Source of the DNA: Trematomus loennbergii | Taxonomy: Eukaryota; Chordata; Actinopteri; Perciformes; Nototheniidae | Assembly (NCBI GenBank): GCA_012861695.1 | Contig: JAAOOA010000266.1 | Location: 238,501 to 302,500 of the forward strand | Length of the DNA: 64,000 nt | Direction: 5' to 3' | Shown here: positions 12,601 through 24,518 of the stretch, one piece after another | How positions within the stretch are numbered: position 1 is the first letter of the stretch | Layout: each line of letters starts with the position of its first letter | Position numbers and translations under genes: made by a program | Notes under the pieces: generated by a model | Told to the model about the DNA's origin: nothing | Seen by the model: the letters and a program-made list of their open reading frames with translations, nothing else | Databases searched by the model: none

Positions 12601-12953
12601 GTCCACATTAGATTTGTAAATCAGTAAATATTTGGGTGAAATAATGCAAATTTTACAAAAATGTAAATGGTCTGTCTGTTTTTTGTTTGTTAATAATAGA
12701 AAATTAGACTGAATCAACGTATTAAAATCAGTAGTACTTTCCTTTTTAGCAATGATTTACACTTTATGGTAATGAACATCAGGGAAATCTTGTTATAACC
12801 ATTAATATCTACATTTTATCTAAACAATATGGTAAAAATAAAAATGCAACATCATTGTTTTTGCATAGCTTACACATTAAAGGGTACATTTTTACAGGAG
12901 CAGCACTTTGAGACAAACATGAATATGTCTCATTTTGACGAAGGGTTGCTTAG
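9640..12953. other. Intergenic stretch downstream of cetp
   Basis: Apart from the SINE trace at 11225-11323, no gene or well-bounded repeat is supported. The region 11700-12170 resembles the non-coding end of a retroelement (TTTGAATAAACC then a T run) but cannot be classified. The cetp 3' UTR must lie at the high end of this interval; no convincing minus-strand AATAAA was located within 600 bases of the stop. Confidence 0.5.
11225..11323 (-). mobile_element. tRNA-derived SINE head (degenerate)
   Basis: On the minus strand, TAGCTCAGTGG (11302-11312) fits RNA polymerase III box A and AGTTTGAATCC (11248-11258) fits box B, at tRNA-like spacing. The arms do not fold into an intact cloverleaf, so this is a SINE-type relic, not a working tRNA gene. 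Confidence 0.45.
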
Positions 12954-15900
12954 TTACTGTAGTGTCCTTCTGAGGAACTCCACCAGCAGGTGATGAGGGA
13001 AACCAAAATCCATCTGAATCACCGTGAAGCCCTTCAGCACAGAAAGAGGAAGGGAAAGGGGAGAAGCGATGTGATTAAAACACAGAGGATGAGGAGATGA
13101 AAAAGGTCAAGAGAACACTCACCTCCTGAGGAAGCACCTCCGGGCTGAAGATGTCAAACAGGTAAGTTCCCTGTTTGTCCAGAATCCTGGTTACCTCTGT
13201 CTCAAAAACTGCAAGACATGCCACAGAAATATCATAGAAAACACATCACTTTACACACCACTGTACCTCTTCTCTCAAATTGTAATTAAACAAACATAAT
13301 GCGATATGTAGCCATTACAGGTTCCACTTTGTTCCCTGAACTACATTTTGCTGTAAGTTGACTCAAGCTTGGCAGTGCTGTTAAAGATGATTAGTTTCAA
13401 TTGTATCACAACTACTGCTGCTACTATAGCACAAAACACAATTTTACTACCGAATTAGCAACAGCCAACAGAAAATAAATGCATTTAAGGATATTAAAGT
13501 CCAAATCAGCTGCAAGGAGACATTTGTTTGAAGGAATCCAGCAAAGTGCTCAGTTTAAAAATCTAGTACAGTAATGAATGTACAATAAAGGGCATTGGAA
13601 AATCATATGAGTACTTGTCTTGCTTGTTAGATGAGTAATTTAAATATCCTTTTTTATTTTTAAAATGATAAAAGCCAGTTATCTTTTCATTTTAGAAGAA
13701 TGCTTTACAATGGTGGAGTGAATCGGACAAGGTTTAAGACAGGTTTCACTTTTTATATTTTTATTTCTCTGGACTTACCAGACAGGACTTTGGGAATTCC
13801 TATTTTCTCCACAGCTTCTCTGACAAAATCCAGTTGTGCCTGATCCAGATGCTGAAAAAAGAGGGAGGGCTAATTGAACCCCAATCTAATTCCATATTTT
13901 ATCCAAACAGACTTACAGTGTATATGCTGATTAAATGTCAAAGGAAGGATCCAGCTATTTTATTTTGAAGGAGTTGGACAGGATGTCTTGTTGGTGGGAC
14001 ACATGAAAAACACTTTCTACACATAATGCACAATGAAAAAATCTTACCGGTTGGTTTTCTGAGGAAAACTCAGCCTGTAGAACGTAGATCCTAGAGAGGA
14101 GGATAGTCACACACTGAGCACACAGAGCTGATGTAGTGGAGTTGGTATTGTGGTATTTATACAGAACTGCTTCATCTGCATAAGAACATTTCTGTAGCTC
14201 ACTGGCAACAAACGGCAATCCAACACACACAGAGAAAAAATGGCCAGATGTGTGAAAGAGTTTTAACTTTGTTTCAAAGCCCTCTAGAAGAACTGGTTGT
14301 GTGCCCAATGAATGCCTTTGGAGATGTGGCTCTCTCCATGTGACCAGTGACTGAACACAGCCCTCCTCTAAAGACCACTCTTCCTCATCTCTCCTTCCGG
14401 AGTGTGCCATTCAGGACAATCAGTTTGATTTGAACATACTGACACCTTTAGTATGACTTCCTGCCTGTTCATGCTGAATTTAATTACAGATTAAAATATT
14501 ATGCATGTGTTTCTGTAAGTAGGTCGTTTGAAATTCAGTAGGTTTTTAAAAACCAACAAAACGTCTTACTCCGATCGGTTACTCTGCAGGAACACTTTCT
14601 TGTCAGCATAGGAAACAGTGATGTCCATATCCACTTCCTATACATCAGAAACAGACAAAAAACATCATGTAACAGAAATCAATGCAACAGACCCTGCCCT
14701 CACACAGCCTTCACATTAGGACAGACTTTCAACTAACAGAGTCGTATTCCAATGTTTAACAGTCAGCCATCAGACACAACCTTGAGCATGAGGTACAGTT
14801 ATAGTCTAGCAGTCCTCAAAAAAAGCTTTAGTTTTCGAGATACCCCTACCCGAGGTAGAACAAAACACAACAATGATTTTTCTTATCTTTAGGCTCTCCC
14901 ATTAATGAAATTGATTGTTGTCAAATTTTATTTTGGGGGAAGAAATGTTTTTTTGGTTGTTCTTTAGAACTACCCCAATCCCTGAAAAAGAGCCAAATTA
15001 GACCAGGCCGAATATGGGAAAGGTGACAGAAAAGCCCGTAACTTGAGAATGATCACTCTTTTCCTCTTTAGATTTGCTGAGGTATGAACCAGGTGGCTGT
15101 CCTACATCACCAAATAGTCAGACAATTATTTACCTAAAAAAATATTGAATTATAGTCCTGTAAACTTAGCTTTAGTTTAGACGGAAATTGTACTTTTTGG
15201 TGATAGGAACATAGGACTCAATCACTTTTCTTTCATTTATCAGGAAAACAGAAATCCCTAAAAAATATGCCATTACTGAATTGTCTAGTACTATTGAACA
15301 CTAACCAGTAGTTGTATGGAAATATCTGGTACAGTTCTATTGCAAAGGAGATTTCTTTAGACATAGGCCTACCTCTTCTCTGATACAGTCAAATTCCGAA
15401 TGGGGGATAAGTGGCATAATAGCCTATAAATCAAGAATGCTCACTCTGATGGTCATTATATTTGGAGAGGGAAATACCAGGTGGCTGAACTACATCACCA
15501 AATAGTCAGAATAAGAGTAACCCAATAAAATAAAGTGTATTAGTTCTAAATTGCAAGCCTCTAAAACATAGGTGTAAATAGTACAGGTTTTATTGAAACT
15601 GGAACCTTAATTCAAAGTACAGTATACAAATCATCAAATAATTATGTGAAAGGTCAAGTATATAGATACTAGAATAGAATGTTAAATGTCAGGTTCCTCA
15701 GAAACGTTAGGGGACACATTTTGACATTCTGCATAGCAGGTCCAGAACACCATACAGGGAAGGCCAACAGAGAGGCACTGGCACTTTCCACTCTCTCCAC
15801 ACTTTCCCTCGTTGCAATACAAGTGAGTAATGTCTCTCACTTCTGTAGGTGCTGGGGTTTTGTAAATAGCACTGGTTGAATGGCCCCATCTCTGACAATC

Positions 15901-18900
15901 CACCCCTTGCCAATAGGACTCCATAACAAGGGTTTGGGTTCGGGCTGTGACACCATATCGCTGTCTGAAACATTGCTCTTTGCACATGTTGTTGAAATGC
16001 ATCCTCTGTTGGCGGCAGATTTTCCGAGGCTGCATCTGTTGTTGATGCAATTATGAACCTCAGTTCATCCAAGTTTGTGCACATCAGTCCAATTTCCTTT
16101 TTCTTTTTTCCGTATAGCAGAAGTGCAAATTCTCTTGCGACTGGCAAAGACTCTTCCAAGCTGGCAGGGAGTCCAAAATGGGCCAGATCTTTGAGCTCGC
16201 TGAGATGGGTTTTGAGTTTGGTGAATGCTGTTGTCTTTCCAAGTAGGGAATGAGTCCTTACCCCAAGTGAAGGAGTTCAAGTATCTCGGGGTCTTGTTCT
16301 CGAGTGAGGGAACAATGGAGCAGCGGGAGCGGTACTGCAGTCGCTTTACCGCACCGTTGTGACGAAAAGAGAGCTGAGCCAGAAGGCAAAGCTCTCTGTC
16401 TACCGGGCCATTTTCGTTCCTACCCTCACCTATGGTCATGAAGGATGGGTCATGACTAGAGATGTCCCGATCCGATCACGTGATCGGGGATCGGAGCCGA
16501 TCACGTGATTTTCAAAAGATCGGAATCGGGAGAAAAAAATCGGGGATCGGAATTTTTTTTTTTTTAATTTATTTATTTTTTTTAATATTTTTTTGTTATC
16601 ATTTTATTTAATGTTACAAAACAAAAATGACCATGTTCACATCTTAAAGTCATCCTGAGGCCTTAGTTTTGGTTTAAAATTACACCACATCATCTATGTG
16701 TTGCTTCTTTTGGCTTGTTTTCATAGACCTGGTTGCTTATTTCTCTCAAATCTGGCAACAGAGTGGGCAGGGCGCAGTGGCTAATAGTAGCAGTAAGTTA
16801 ACAAGAGGCTACGTTCAGCTGGTGACTCGGGAGTCGGGACAGAGGAAATGTCAGGAGTTTGGAAGTATTATAAAATTGAAAGCGAAGGCAGTGTAACAGC
16901 CAGATGCAATGTTTGCAAGGCGGAGGTTCCGCGTGGTGGAAAGAACAGAGCTACGTTCAACACGACCAATCTAATACAAACATCAACAACAACACGACGA
17001 GTACACAGCGGCCACTCAGGTAACGGCACTGAAACAACCAACACTTTCAGAGACTTTTAAAAGGAAAGAGAAACTGCCCCAGAACAGTGAAAAGGCCAAA
17101 AAAAGAACAGCCAAGATAGCTGAATTCATTGCGTTGGATGACCAGCCGTTATCTGTTACCTTTTTTTTCTCTTAATGCATTGCATAAAGATCGGATCGGG
17201 AAAAATCGGTATCGGCAGATTGTCAAAACCAAATGATCGGAATCGGATCGGGAGCAAAAAAAGGTGATCGGGACATCCCTAGTCATGACCGAAAGAACGA
17301 GATTGCGGATACAAGCGGCTGAGATGGGTTTTCACCGCAGGGTGGCTGGCGTCTCCCTTAGGGATAAGGTGAGAAGTTCAGTCATCCGGGAGGGACTCAG
17401 AGTTGAACCGCTCCTCCTTCGGGTCGAAAGGAGCCAGTTGAGGTGGTTCGGGCACCTAGTAAGGATGCCACCTGGGCGCCTCCCTAGGGAGGTGTTCCAG
17501 GCACGTCCAGCTGGGAGGAGACCGAGGGGTAGACCTAGGACCAGGTGGAGGGATTATATCTCTTCGCTGGCCTGGGAGCGCCTTGGGATCCCCCAGTCAG
17601 AGCTGGTTGATGTGGCCAGGGTAAGGAACGTTTGGGGCTCTCTGCTGGAACTGCTACCTCCGCGACCCGACCACGGATAAGCGGGAGAAGATGGATGGAT
17701 GGATGGATGTTGTCTTTCCTATTTTGTACAAACTATTTGTTGTGTCACAGCCAGTGAGTGCTTATCATGCTGGTAGACAGTTAGACATGTCTTTTGACAT
17801 TTCACATATGGTGTTGATGGGGACATATCTCTCTCTCATTCCATGGCCTGCATGCATGTACACTAGAGATTAACCAAACATGTATTTGCTTGCATAATAT
17901 AGAGAACCGCAGTGACACGTCCTAAAACCCGGAAGTAAGTTAGCATTTTTACCACGTCCGGTTCCTTCGACAAAAAGCAATGCAATTTCTCCATAGGATT
18001 TTGGAAAATAGCTCGAAATAAGGTCTGTGTTTGACACAAATTGAAGAGACAGATCACGTTTTGTTCTACGACATTAAATACATCAGCAGTGACCCCGCTG
18101 GTGATTTTTGAAGAGTTTACGTGTCTGAAAAACGATGGTTGTTAACATGTGGCTGAATAGGACTACAGAAGTTGTCCAGGCCGTTTTATGTCATTACACC
18201 AAACACGTAAAACACTCCGGCTAAGTTTGTTTGCCCTGTTCTGCTTGAAAGAAAGTACCTGCCTCCTGCAAACTGTTCAAAGAAACGCTTCAACTTGTAC
18301 CATTTAGAATCTGTATGTTTGAATATGGATCTTAAGTTGGCGTGACGTTGAAGCAGACCCTGCTGTAGTTAGTTTATAGCATAATGTTAGCATTTTGCTT
18401 CTGGCGACTAGATTTATGATTAGAAAATTATAAAAGTAGGGTAGACATGTGGATATTATCCGGCTGAACAAAACGTGATCCGTCTCTTAAATGTGTGTCA
18501 ACCACAGGCCTTATTTCCAGCTATTTTCCAAAATCCTATGGAGAAATTGCATTGGTTTTTGACGAAGGAACCGGAAGGAGTTTACTTCCGGGTTTTAGGA
18601 CGCGTCACTGCGGTTCTCTATATGAGCAGTACTTCCACATCTGTGTCATCAGACCTCACAATGATGCGGGAATATGACTCTGTAAGATGTATGGCATGGA
18701 GCACCATCCTTGTGTCTGCCTCCTCCTGATCACTGTACAGTGATGTCAAACTGCTGACTCCTGCTGTGCAAATGCTCTTCACCTCCTCCCCTTTGTCAAA
18801 TCCACCTGCCAAGATGATGAAGTCACCTGAGTGTAGTCTCTGTGGGGCAGCAGTGACAATATAGTTGCTCACAAACATGAGTAGTAGTATTCATACCCCT

Positions 18901-21900
18901 TTCGTCACATTAGTATGCATACAAAGTGACAGGTGGTATGACAAGTGACACTTACAATACTTATTTGATGACCCCTAATAAACCTTTGATGTGAGGTGTG
19001 AAGACAGATGTCATACAGGTGTCATATGTTTATGATGTGTGATGACAGGTGTCATATGTTTATGAGGTGTTGTTTTATGGTGTCATATGTTTATGAGGTG
19101 TTGTTTATGAGGTGTTGTTTATTATGGTATAATAACCTTTGATGTCCGTCCTTTGATGAGTGTCTGATGACCTGTTGTTCAATTGCCTCTCTAAAAGATT
19201 AGTTTAATATGATTTGTGTTAATTAAGGATGTTCTTTGTATTGTATGGCGTGTGAACTAATGTTTAATTACTTTATTAACTATAAGGAAGTCTCTTTGAA
19301 GTGGGTAATAATAATTTAAAGATCTTAATGACCCATTGATCTTTTATTGTTTAATTACTTTATTAACTATAAGGAAGCCCCTTTGAAGTTGTGTTTCCCT
19401 GGATGATGGAAATAGGAAATGCCATGTTAGGGGGACATTACGGAGCTCATGAGTCTGCCCTTTGAGGCTCTTGAGCGGACATAGAGAGGTGTATTTACTG
19501 GTGTGTTTCCCTGGATGATGTACATAATCTAAGTGCCATGTTAGGGGGACATTACGGAGCTCATGAGTCCGCCCTTTGAGGCTTGAAGAGCGGACAAAGA
19601 GAGGTGTATTTACCGGTGTGTTTCCCTGGATGATGAAAATAGTCCAAATGCCATGTTAGGGCGACATTACGGAGCTCATGAGTCCGCCCTTTGAGGTTTT
19701 GTTAACATTAATGCTTTTTGCTTTGTTTGTGTTACTAAGATACTTTTAGATACACTTTGAAGTGTGCACACTTTACAACTGGTAGAATATGAAGTACTTT
19801 GTAAGGAATTGGGTTTCTTTAATGGCAGTTTGTGATTTTTAGGGCTGTTTCAGTGAGACAATGCAGTTTTGATAATTTCAAGTTTCAAGGCTTTATTGTC
19901 ATCTGCACATTAGCTACAGTGAAGATATGGCATTGAAAAACATAGGTCACAGGCTCCTCCAACAGTGCAACATATATATATATAGGACGTAGAACAAATA
20001 AAGCAGAAAAAATACTGTAATAGAATGTTTTGAGATGACAGATTTGTGCATAATTCTCTCACAAAGGAACTGTAAGATACACGTTTATGTGTTCAAAAAG
20101 TTAAAACTAGAAAAATGAAATACTTTGTTGAAATAGATGTTATTTAAGAATGTGACTCATAATGGCAGTTTTTTGATTTAAAGTGGACCTATCATGCTAT
20201 ATTTAAATGATATATTGTAGGGCCATACCTATATAAGGTATATTTATACGTTTCTGTTTTCAAATACAAACAGATCATGCATTTTAGCATGCCTCATTTC
20301 ACTCTATGTGCTGTTTGCTGTCTACGGGTCTGATTCTGCTGACCACGCCCCCCTGCAGGAGAGGGGAGACGTGCTCTGATCAGCTGCTGGGCTGTCAGAA
20401 GAGGGGGAGAAAAAGAGATCTCCGTCCTCCGTGTTTTATTATATAGAGTCGTTATTCATTTGTTTTAAAGCTCAATAAATAACAAAGAAGACCTTTGACC
20501 GGCACTTTTCAAATTTTGTCCGGAAGATTTCAACTTTAACGGACATCTTGACCGGCGAAAGTAACTGAAACTGAAACTCTGCCGCACGGTCCCCTCGTTC
20601 CTTGGAAGAGGCGGAGAGGTGGGTGTTGGTCATCTGCTGGTGGACTAACCGGAGAGAATTACAGTGCTTGCCTCGACAGGGAGGGATTGCATTGAGCAAT
20701 CCCTCCCGCTGCAAACGCTTGCCTCGGGGAGGGAGAAAAAAAGCCACAGCGGAGAATAAACAGAAGGGTAACCATGGTAACTATGGGCGGGAAGTCTTCT
20801 TCGCTGCTTTTGTGGCAGACTACAGCGCCACTTACAGGCCTGGCATATGTACTACAGCGTCTCCAGCGCTTTCGAGCGGCAATGGCCGGCCGTGGCCCAA
20901 CCCCACATTCCCCTGATAGGTGGAGAGTTGGCCCAATAGCCGTAGCGCCACTACTGTGACGACATAGAAGTGTTCAAATCTGGATCAGTCTGTATCAGAT
21001 CCGTTGCAGCCCCTTTTTTAGAGATTTGGGTATGGAGGAAAATAGAGAGGGTTGTGTTTTCTGACACTTGGTGAGTCCCCTGGAACACCGGGACACATAT
21101 TCATGTATAAAAGACGTACAAAAGTGCATTTTGCATGATAGGTCCCCTTTAACTAAGACAATCCAGTTAACCTGTTAAGCACCAAGCCTGTTTTTCATGT
21201 TTCAGGCTCGAAATGACATGCCCAAAACAAATGACTACAACTTAACTTCTAAAAGGGTTATATGAATAATTTCTTTTATCAAAGCAAGGTTACGTCTGTG
21301 AGTTGGATGTAGAAGTGTCAGAATCAATATAGATGTTTTTTATTTTAAAGAAAATTCAGATTTTACATAGTAAAAAACTGTAAATTATAGTGTCCGTCCA
21401 AAAATTCTTTTTTACTTATAGTGAAAACTACCCTTGGATGATGGGTTAGTAGACTAAAAGCTTTAGGAATCCAAAGTACAACATATAATAAGTACCCTGT
21501 ATCAAGATTGATGCAAAAGAAGTGACATTTGACCTTTTTAGAGAGGTTTAGCCAAAACCACTCCACCTCTGAGGTGATTTGGGTGAAAATGTTTTTTTTC
21601 CATATCTCTGGCCCCCCTTGGTTGATTTGGATGGTTGACACCTCTTTCTGACCGTTGGAGCCAATAGAATCGAAGGTTGCAGGTTTGCACCAGAGTGAAG
21701 CGATCTCTCGCTCTGACATTTGGAAACGAAAAAGCAGTTTTATTGCTTATGGATTATCAGAAATAATTTCAAAGAGGACACAGACACATTGGATTAACCT
21801 ATGGATTAACTGCAGCATCGTTTTTTTATCGTTTTAATGCCATTGAAGACCAGTTTTGACCAAGGTAAGCCATGTTAGCGTTTCTAGCGACCTAGCTCCA

Positions 21901-24473
21901 CATGTTCTGATGTAAGCTTTCGTTTATAGCGTCGCAAATGTTTATCACTGAGTGTTGAGGTGGGCACCAAACGATTCTGTGTCTCCAGGAGATGCTAATC
22001 GAGGGGTTGGCTGTGCATCTAGGATAAGTAATAAGGGAGTTATGAGTGAGTTTAGGTGCAGTGATAGGTTACATTTTTTCGCTCGTGGCTAATTCAGAGG
22101 CTGAGTGTTAGCATTGTGGGTTTTTTTGGAGAAAAAAAATTAAAAAGATCAGTTAACTGAGTTTCTTCCCGTTACATGGATATAAAACATTCATAGTTTA
22201 TTAAATATTAAGATTCCTTAGACGATGTTTTCCTGCAAATGACGCGTTTATCCGCCCGGTACCGGGAGGACGGTGCGTAACAGGTTAAACAATGTAGTTT
22301 TTGATGACTTTACTTCTTTTGCTTTTTTCTGCTACAAAGATATTTTAGGTACACTTTGAGGTATGCAAAACCTTAAAACTACAAAATTAGGTACATTGTC
22401 TGAATAGATTTTCTTAACCTGTTAAGCCCGAGAGACCCCGGTACCGGGGTACTGCCGCAACATCTAGCAGGAAACAGTGTCTGAGGGCATGTTCATTTAA
22501 TAAAACTATGAATGTTTTATATCCATGTAACGGGAAGAAACTCATCTAACTGATCTTTTTTTTTTTTTTTTCAAAAGAAAACCCACAATGCTAACACTGC
22601 ACCGAAAATCACTCAGAAAACCTTATTATGTATCTTTTCACCACATCCAACACATCATTTCACATCGTGAGGTGACACAGAATCGATTGACACCGACATT
22701 ACCACTGAACTATACATATTTGCGACGTTATAAGCAAAAACGGACATCAAAACAGGTGACGCTAGGTAGCTAAAAATGCTAACATTTTACCTTGGCTCTG
22801 TAGTCTCTCCAAAGTGGTCTTCAATGGCATTAAAACGATAAAAACGCTGCTGAAGTTAATCCATAGGTTAATCGAATGTGTCTGTGTCCCTTTGAAATGA
22901 TTTCTGATAATCCATAAGCATTAAAACTGCTTTTCCGTTTCCAGATGTCAAAGCTAGAGATAGGTCCACTCTGATGCAAAATTACATGCGCGAAGCCCCC
23001 ACCTTTTCTCTTCACAACGTGTGTGTGGGGGACTCCCCCTTCGATTCTATTGGCTTCTAACGGTCAGAAAGAGGTGTCAACCATCAAAATCGAGCAAGGG
23101 GGGCCAGAGATATGGAAAATCCACCCAAAAGAAGTGGTTTCTTTTTGCTAAATCTCTCTAAAAAGGTTTAATGTCACTTGTTTTGCATCAATCTTGATAC
23201 AGGGTACTTATTATATGTTGTACTTTGGATTCCTAAAGCTTTTAGTCTACCTTACCATCATCCAAGGGTGGTTTTCACTATAAGTAAAAAAGAATTTTTG
23301 GACGGACACTATAATTTACAGTTTTTTACTATGTTCAATCTGAATTTCTTTAAAATAAAAAACATCTATATTGATTCTGACTTTTCTACATCCAACTCAC
23401 AGGTTTATCATTACTTTGAGAAAAAAGATTATTAATTTAACCATTTTAGAAGGGAAGATATGGTCATTTGTTCTGGGAATGTCATTTTCGAGCCTGAGAC
23501 CTGAAAAACAGGCTCAGGGCTTAACAGGTTAAGGACTGTTTCTCTAAAATGCCAGTTTGTGATTTTAACACTTTTTCAGTTAAACAATGTAGTTTTTGAT
23601 GACTTTACTGATCAAAAACACTTTTGTGATTTCAACACTTTTTACTGAAACTAGGCAGTTTTCTTTGATAACTTTACAGATTTTTTTTTTCTCTCACCAA
23701 GATACCTTTAGATACACTTTGAGGTATGCAAAAGCTTAAAACTAGAAAACGAAATACATTGTCTGAATATATGTTAAGAATGTGACTCTTAAAGGTGGGG
23801 TAGGTACGTTGAGAAACCGGCTCGAGATACACTTTTTGTTATATTCCATGGAATGCTCTTAACATCCCGATAGCAATGAATATCTTAAGTGCTTTGACAA
23901 AAAATCCATAAAAGAATTTAATCTGTGGAAGCCGTAATACTGTAAAAAGTACAACCAATCATTTTAGCCGGCCCGGCTAAAATAACTGGATGGCCTACCT
24001 GCCTGTCAGCCTTCCATCTGTGCACAAATCTCGTTTAAACATCCGGATGACCAAAGCGGGGCGACACTCAGACCGAACCCCTCCTTTGTGCCTAGGAGCC
24101 TAACCCCTAGATTCACCGGTCCGTCTGCGCTGCGTTGCGGTTTTGGTCCGGCCTCCTCCGGCGTCATACCCTACCAGGCGCGTTTCAGAAGCATTTCAGA
24201 AGCGGAGCGTCTTGCCTGCCGGCTCGCAGTTTTTGTTGATTTGGGCATATTTCCTGGACAGGCTACTTTGTACAGACAAAGTTAAAATAACTGTAATTTT
24301 CCAGTTATAAACGACATGAATCAAAGATGTGTTGCTGTATTTTAGTGGTAAAAAAATGCATTCATCATCATAATTATTCTTAATTTACACAGTGCCTGTA
24401 AACCGGAGGAGAACGCTGGCATTTCTCCTCCTACTTGAAAGACTACGGAGGGATAAGGTCTGCAAAATTAGTT

Positions 24474-24518
<45 letters not shown>

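Larger units (their letters stand above)
15690..18880 (-). pseudogene. Interrupted orphan ORF of a repeated fish gene or element, uncharacterised
   Basis: Three minus-strand blocks read as one protein. The first is 18878-18621 ([14 protein letters not shown], then [13 protein letters not shown]). The second is about 17880-17720 ([18 protein letters not shown], with two stops just before it). The third is 16245-15690 ([19 protein letters not shown] in one frame; [19 protein letters not shown] and GLPC in another). The order E-E-A-D-T-R, then D-D-T-D-V, then L-T-G-C-D-T, then a cysteine cluster is one I associate with multicopy uncharacterised fish proteins, but I cannot assign a function. The blocks are separated by a foldback element (17901-18619) and a LINE (16246-17705). 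Stops and frameshifts inside them show it is dead. Confidence 0.55.
19730..23788. repeat. Decayed ~250 bp tandem repeat broken up by transposons
   Basis: Recurrent blocks appear in the same order. The first is AAGATAC(C)TTTTAGATACACTTTGAAGT-like (19738, 22338, 23700). Next come AAAACTAGAAAA with GAAATACTTTG or ACATTGTCTGAATA, then AAGAATGTGACTC (20150, 23773), then GGCAGTTTGTGATTTT, then ACAATG(C/T)AGTTTTTGATGACTTTAC (22289, 23585). The units are separated by the elements at 20182-21148, 21171-22284 and 22418-23528. A short CR1/L2-like tail (CAAGGCTTTATTGTCATC) lies at about 19885-20030. Confidence 0.6.

Noticed and set aside
13955..14410. 151-codon minus-strand frame in the cetp 3' half
   Set aside because: It overlaps cetp exon 14 and flanking introns; only 14048-14090 is coding.
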